DNA of 6,854 nucleotides, from the NCBI GenBank assembly GCA_902782795.1, contig CACZOT010000185.1:1-6854 (forward strand), in the 5' to 3' direction. Shown one piece after another: positions 5,283 to 6,854 of this stretch. How positions within the stretch are numbered: position 1 is the stretch's first letter; each line of letters opens with the position of its first letter. The DNA is from an uncultured Eubacteriales bacterium. Its GTDB lineage: Bacteria; Bacillota; Clostridia; Christensenellales; Aristaeellaceae. The position numbers were made by a program, and so were the translations under genes. The notes beneath the pieces are model-generated. The model was not told the origin of the DNA. It saw nothing but the letters and a program-made list of their open reading frames with translations, and did no database searches.

Positions 5283-6791
5283 ATGGAAGTCAGAACGAGA
5301 TTCGCCCCGAGCCCCACGGGGTATCTGCACCTGGGCGGCCTGCGCACCGCGCTGTACACCTACCTGTACGCCCGGCGCATGGGAGGCAAATTCATCCTGC
5401 GTATCGAGGACACGGACCAGGAGCGCGAAGTGCCCGGCGCGGTGGAAAAGATCTACGAGAGCCTGCGGCGCGCGGGCCTGCACTGGGACGAAGGCCCGGA
5501 CGTGGGCGGTCCCTGCGGGCCGTATATCCAGACGCAGCGGCGCGACCTGTATCTCCCCTACGCCAAGGAGCTGGTGGAGAAGGGCGCGGCGTACTACTGC
5601 TTCTGCACCAAGGAGCGCCTGGACGAGGAGCGCCGCAAGGCCGAGGCCGAGGGCAAGACCTTCAAGTATGACAAGCACTGCCTGCACATGCCCAAGGAGG
5701 AGATCGAGCGCCGTCTCGCGGCGGGCGAGCCCTACGTCATCCGGCAGAACGTCCCGCTGGAGGGCAAAGCCGGCTTTGACGACGTGCTCTACGGCCATGT
5801 GGAGGTGGATTGCTCCACCCTGGACGACACCATCCTCATCAAGGCCGACGGCCTGCCCACTTACAACTTCGCCAACGTCATCGACGATCACCTCATGGGC
5901 ATCACCCACGTGACGCGCGGCACGGAGTACCTCTCCTCCGCGCCCAAGTACAACCTCCTCTACGAGGCCTTCGGCTGGACGCCGCCCATCTACGTGCACC
6001 TGCCGCCGGTCATGCGCGAGGACGTGCGCAAGGAGAAGGACGGCACCCTCATCCCGGACGAGGACGGCAACCCCGTCATGATCACCCGCAAGCTCTCCAA
6101 GCGCTACGGCGACCCGGGCTTCGAGGATCTGCTCGACCAGGGCTATCTTACCGAGGCCATCATCAATTTCATGGTCCTCATCGGCTGGAGCCCGCGCTCC
6201 GAGCGCGAGTTCTTCACCCTCAAGGAGCTGGAGGAGGCCTTCGATCTGGAGGGCATCAACAAATCGCCCGCCCTGTTCGATATGGATAAGCTCACCTGGT
6301 TCAACGCCGAGTATATCCGCCGCCTCTCCGAGGAGGAGTTCTATGAGAAGGCCTTGCCCTGGATCTCCCAGGGCGTGGACGCGGAGAAGTTCGATACCCG
6401 CCGCATCGCCCAGCTCCTCCACGACCGCACCGAGGTCCTGAACCGCATCCCCGGCATGATCTCCTTCCTTGCCGATATGCCCGCCTTCGAGACCAGCCTC
6501 TATACCCACAAAAAGATGAAGACCGACCCCGCCGTGGCCCTGGAGATCCTCAAGGAGGTCCGGCCCGTGCTCGAGGGCGTCTCCGATTGGTCCGAGACCA
6601 CCCTCCACGATACCGTGATCGAGTGGATCGCCGCTTCCGGCCGCAAAAACGGCCAGGTGCTCTGGCCGCTGCGCATCGCCGTCTCCGGCCTCGCCAATAC
6701 CCCTGGCGGCGCGTTCGAGATCCTCTACCTCCTCGGCAGGGAGGAGTCCCTCCGCCGCCTGGACGCCTCCGTGGCGCAGCTCGAGGCGTAA
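5283..6791 (+). CDS. gltX: Glutamyl-tRNA synthetase
   Basis: This 502-residue class I synthetase charges tRNA(Glu) with glutamate in the cytoplasm; in many Firmicutes it also charges tRNA(Gln) for later amidation. The N-terminus RTRFAPSPTGYLHLGGLRTA (4-23) holds the HIGH-type motif HLGG (16-19), and LRIEDTD (39-45) follows. A zinc knuckle is complete: C106-F-C108, then C133-L-H135, with the same 24-residue spacing as E. coli GluRS. GLPTYNFANVIDDHLMGI (190-207) and TRGTEYLSS (211-219) belong to the catalytic core. The KMSKS-type motif is KLSKR (270-274). An extra charged stretch lies between VM (243-244) and KLSKR, about 15 residues longer than I expect. The anticodon-binding helical region fills about 330-502. 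The start is supported by AGGA eight bases upstream and by the standard N-terminus. It is monocistronic within the window, and the TAA stop abuts the dispersed repeat. Confidence 0.98.
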   Translation: MEVRTRFAPSPTGYLHLGGLRTALYTYLYARRMGGKFILRIEDTDQEREVPGAVEKIYESLRRAGLHWDEGPDVGGPCGPYIQTQRRDLYLPYAKELVEKGAAYYCFCTKERLDEERRKAEAEGKTFKYDKHCLHMPKEEIERRLAAGEPYVIRQNVPLEGKAGFDDVLYGHVEVDCSTLDDTILIKADGLPTYNFANVIDDHLMGITHVTRGTEYLSSAPKYNLLYEAFGWTPPIYVHLPPVMREDVRKEKDGTLIPDEDGNPVMITRKLSKRYGDPGFEDLLDQGYLTEAIINFMVLIGWSPRSEREFFTLKELEEAFDLEGINKSPALFDMDKLTWFNAEYIRRLSEEEFYEKALPWISQGVDAEKFDTRRIAQLLHDRTEVLNRIPGMISFLADMPAFETSLYTHKKMKTDPAVALEILKEVRPVLEGVSDWSETTLHDTVIEWIAASGRKNGQVLWPLRIAVSGLANTPGGAFEILYLLGREESLRRLDASVAQLEA

Positions 6792-6854
6792 GCGCCGTGC
6801 ACCCCGCCAGGGGCTCCGGCAGAGGGCTCTGCCCTCTGCACTCCCGCCAGGGGG
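6792..6854 (+). repeat. Dispersed repeat, copy B (directly 3' of gltX), cut by the window end
   Basis: It begins at the base after the gltX TAA and matches the minus strand of 3059-2998 at 60 of 63 positions. A 9-bp stem, GCAGAGGGC (6819-6827) with GCCCTCTGC (6831-6839), closes a TCT loop. The final CCAGGGGG is the start of the next palindrome module in copy A, so the element very probably continues past the window. Confidence 0.85.

Noticed and set aside
5109..6608. Long open minus-strand frame opposite gltX
   Set aside because: It is antisense to a certain gltX gene, its product is a repetitive L/V/G/E/H-rich string, and there is no convincing RBS.

Overview
The window is GC-rich, with dense genes, AGGAGG-type ribosome binding sites and near-consensus housekeeping (-35/-10) promoters. 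Its protein families are a glutamyl-tRNA synthetase with a CxC/CxH zinc knuckle, a sugar-transfer-type ATP-grasp protein, a Blt-like acetyltransferase, an AlgI/PatA/DltB-like MBOAT and an S12 serine hydrolase. Together they suggest a high-GC member of the Clostridia, perhaps an uncultured gut lineage such as Christensenellales or Oscillospirales. That placement is inference from style; there is no rRNA or other marker to fix it.

Layout. Positions 1-128 hold two copies of a 44-nt hairpin-forming repeat with an 80-nt period; the second copy ends inside the stop codon of the first gene. Positions 127-2241 (minus) are a two-gene operon read from a strong promoter at 2277-2305: a cysteine-rich secreted protein of unknown function, then an MBOAT O-acyltransferase. 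A divergent promoter at 2314-2342 drives a 145-residue GNAT acetyltransferase (2365-2802, plus). Positions 2803-3083 lie between convergent genes and are packed with palindromes: two inverted, related arms around a central bidirectional terminator, plus one copy of a dispersed repeat. Positions 3084-5095 (minus) are a translationally coupled pair, a sugar-transfer-associated ATP-grasp protein followed with a 4-nt overlap by an S12 (beta-lactamase-fold) serine hydrolase. Positions 5096-5282 hold divergent promoters, and gltX (5283-6791, plus) is complete. The window ends inside a second copy of the dispersed repeat, in the same orientation relative to its upstream gene as the first copy.

How the genes may work together. 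The MBOAT, the ATP-grasp protein and the serine hydrolase all fit cell-envelope glycan or peptidoglycan chemistry, and the cysteine-rich protein is exported. No shared pathway can be proved from the sequence. gltX (translation) and the GNAT (probably polyamine or other amine acetylation) look like independent transcription units. No phage, transposase, CRISPR or defence gene is visible. The least explained material is the repeat and palindrome DNA at gene 3' ends, the unrecognised cysteine-rich exported protein, and the coupled ATP-grasp/S12 pair.
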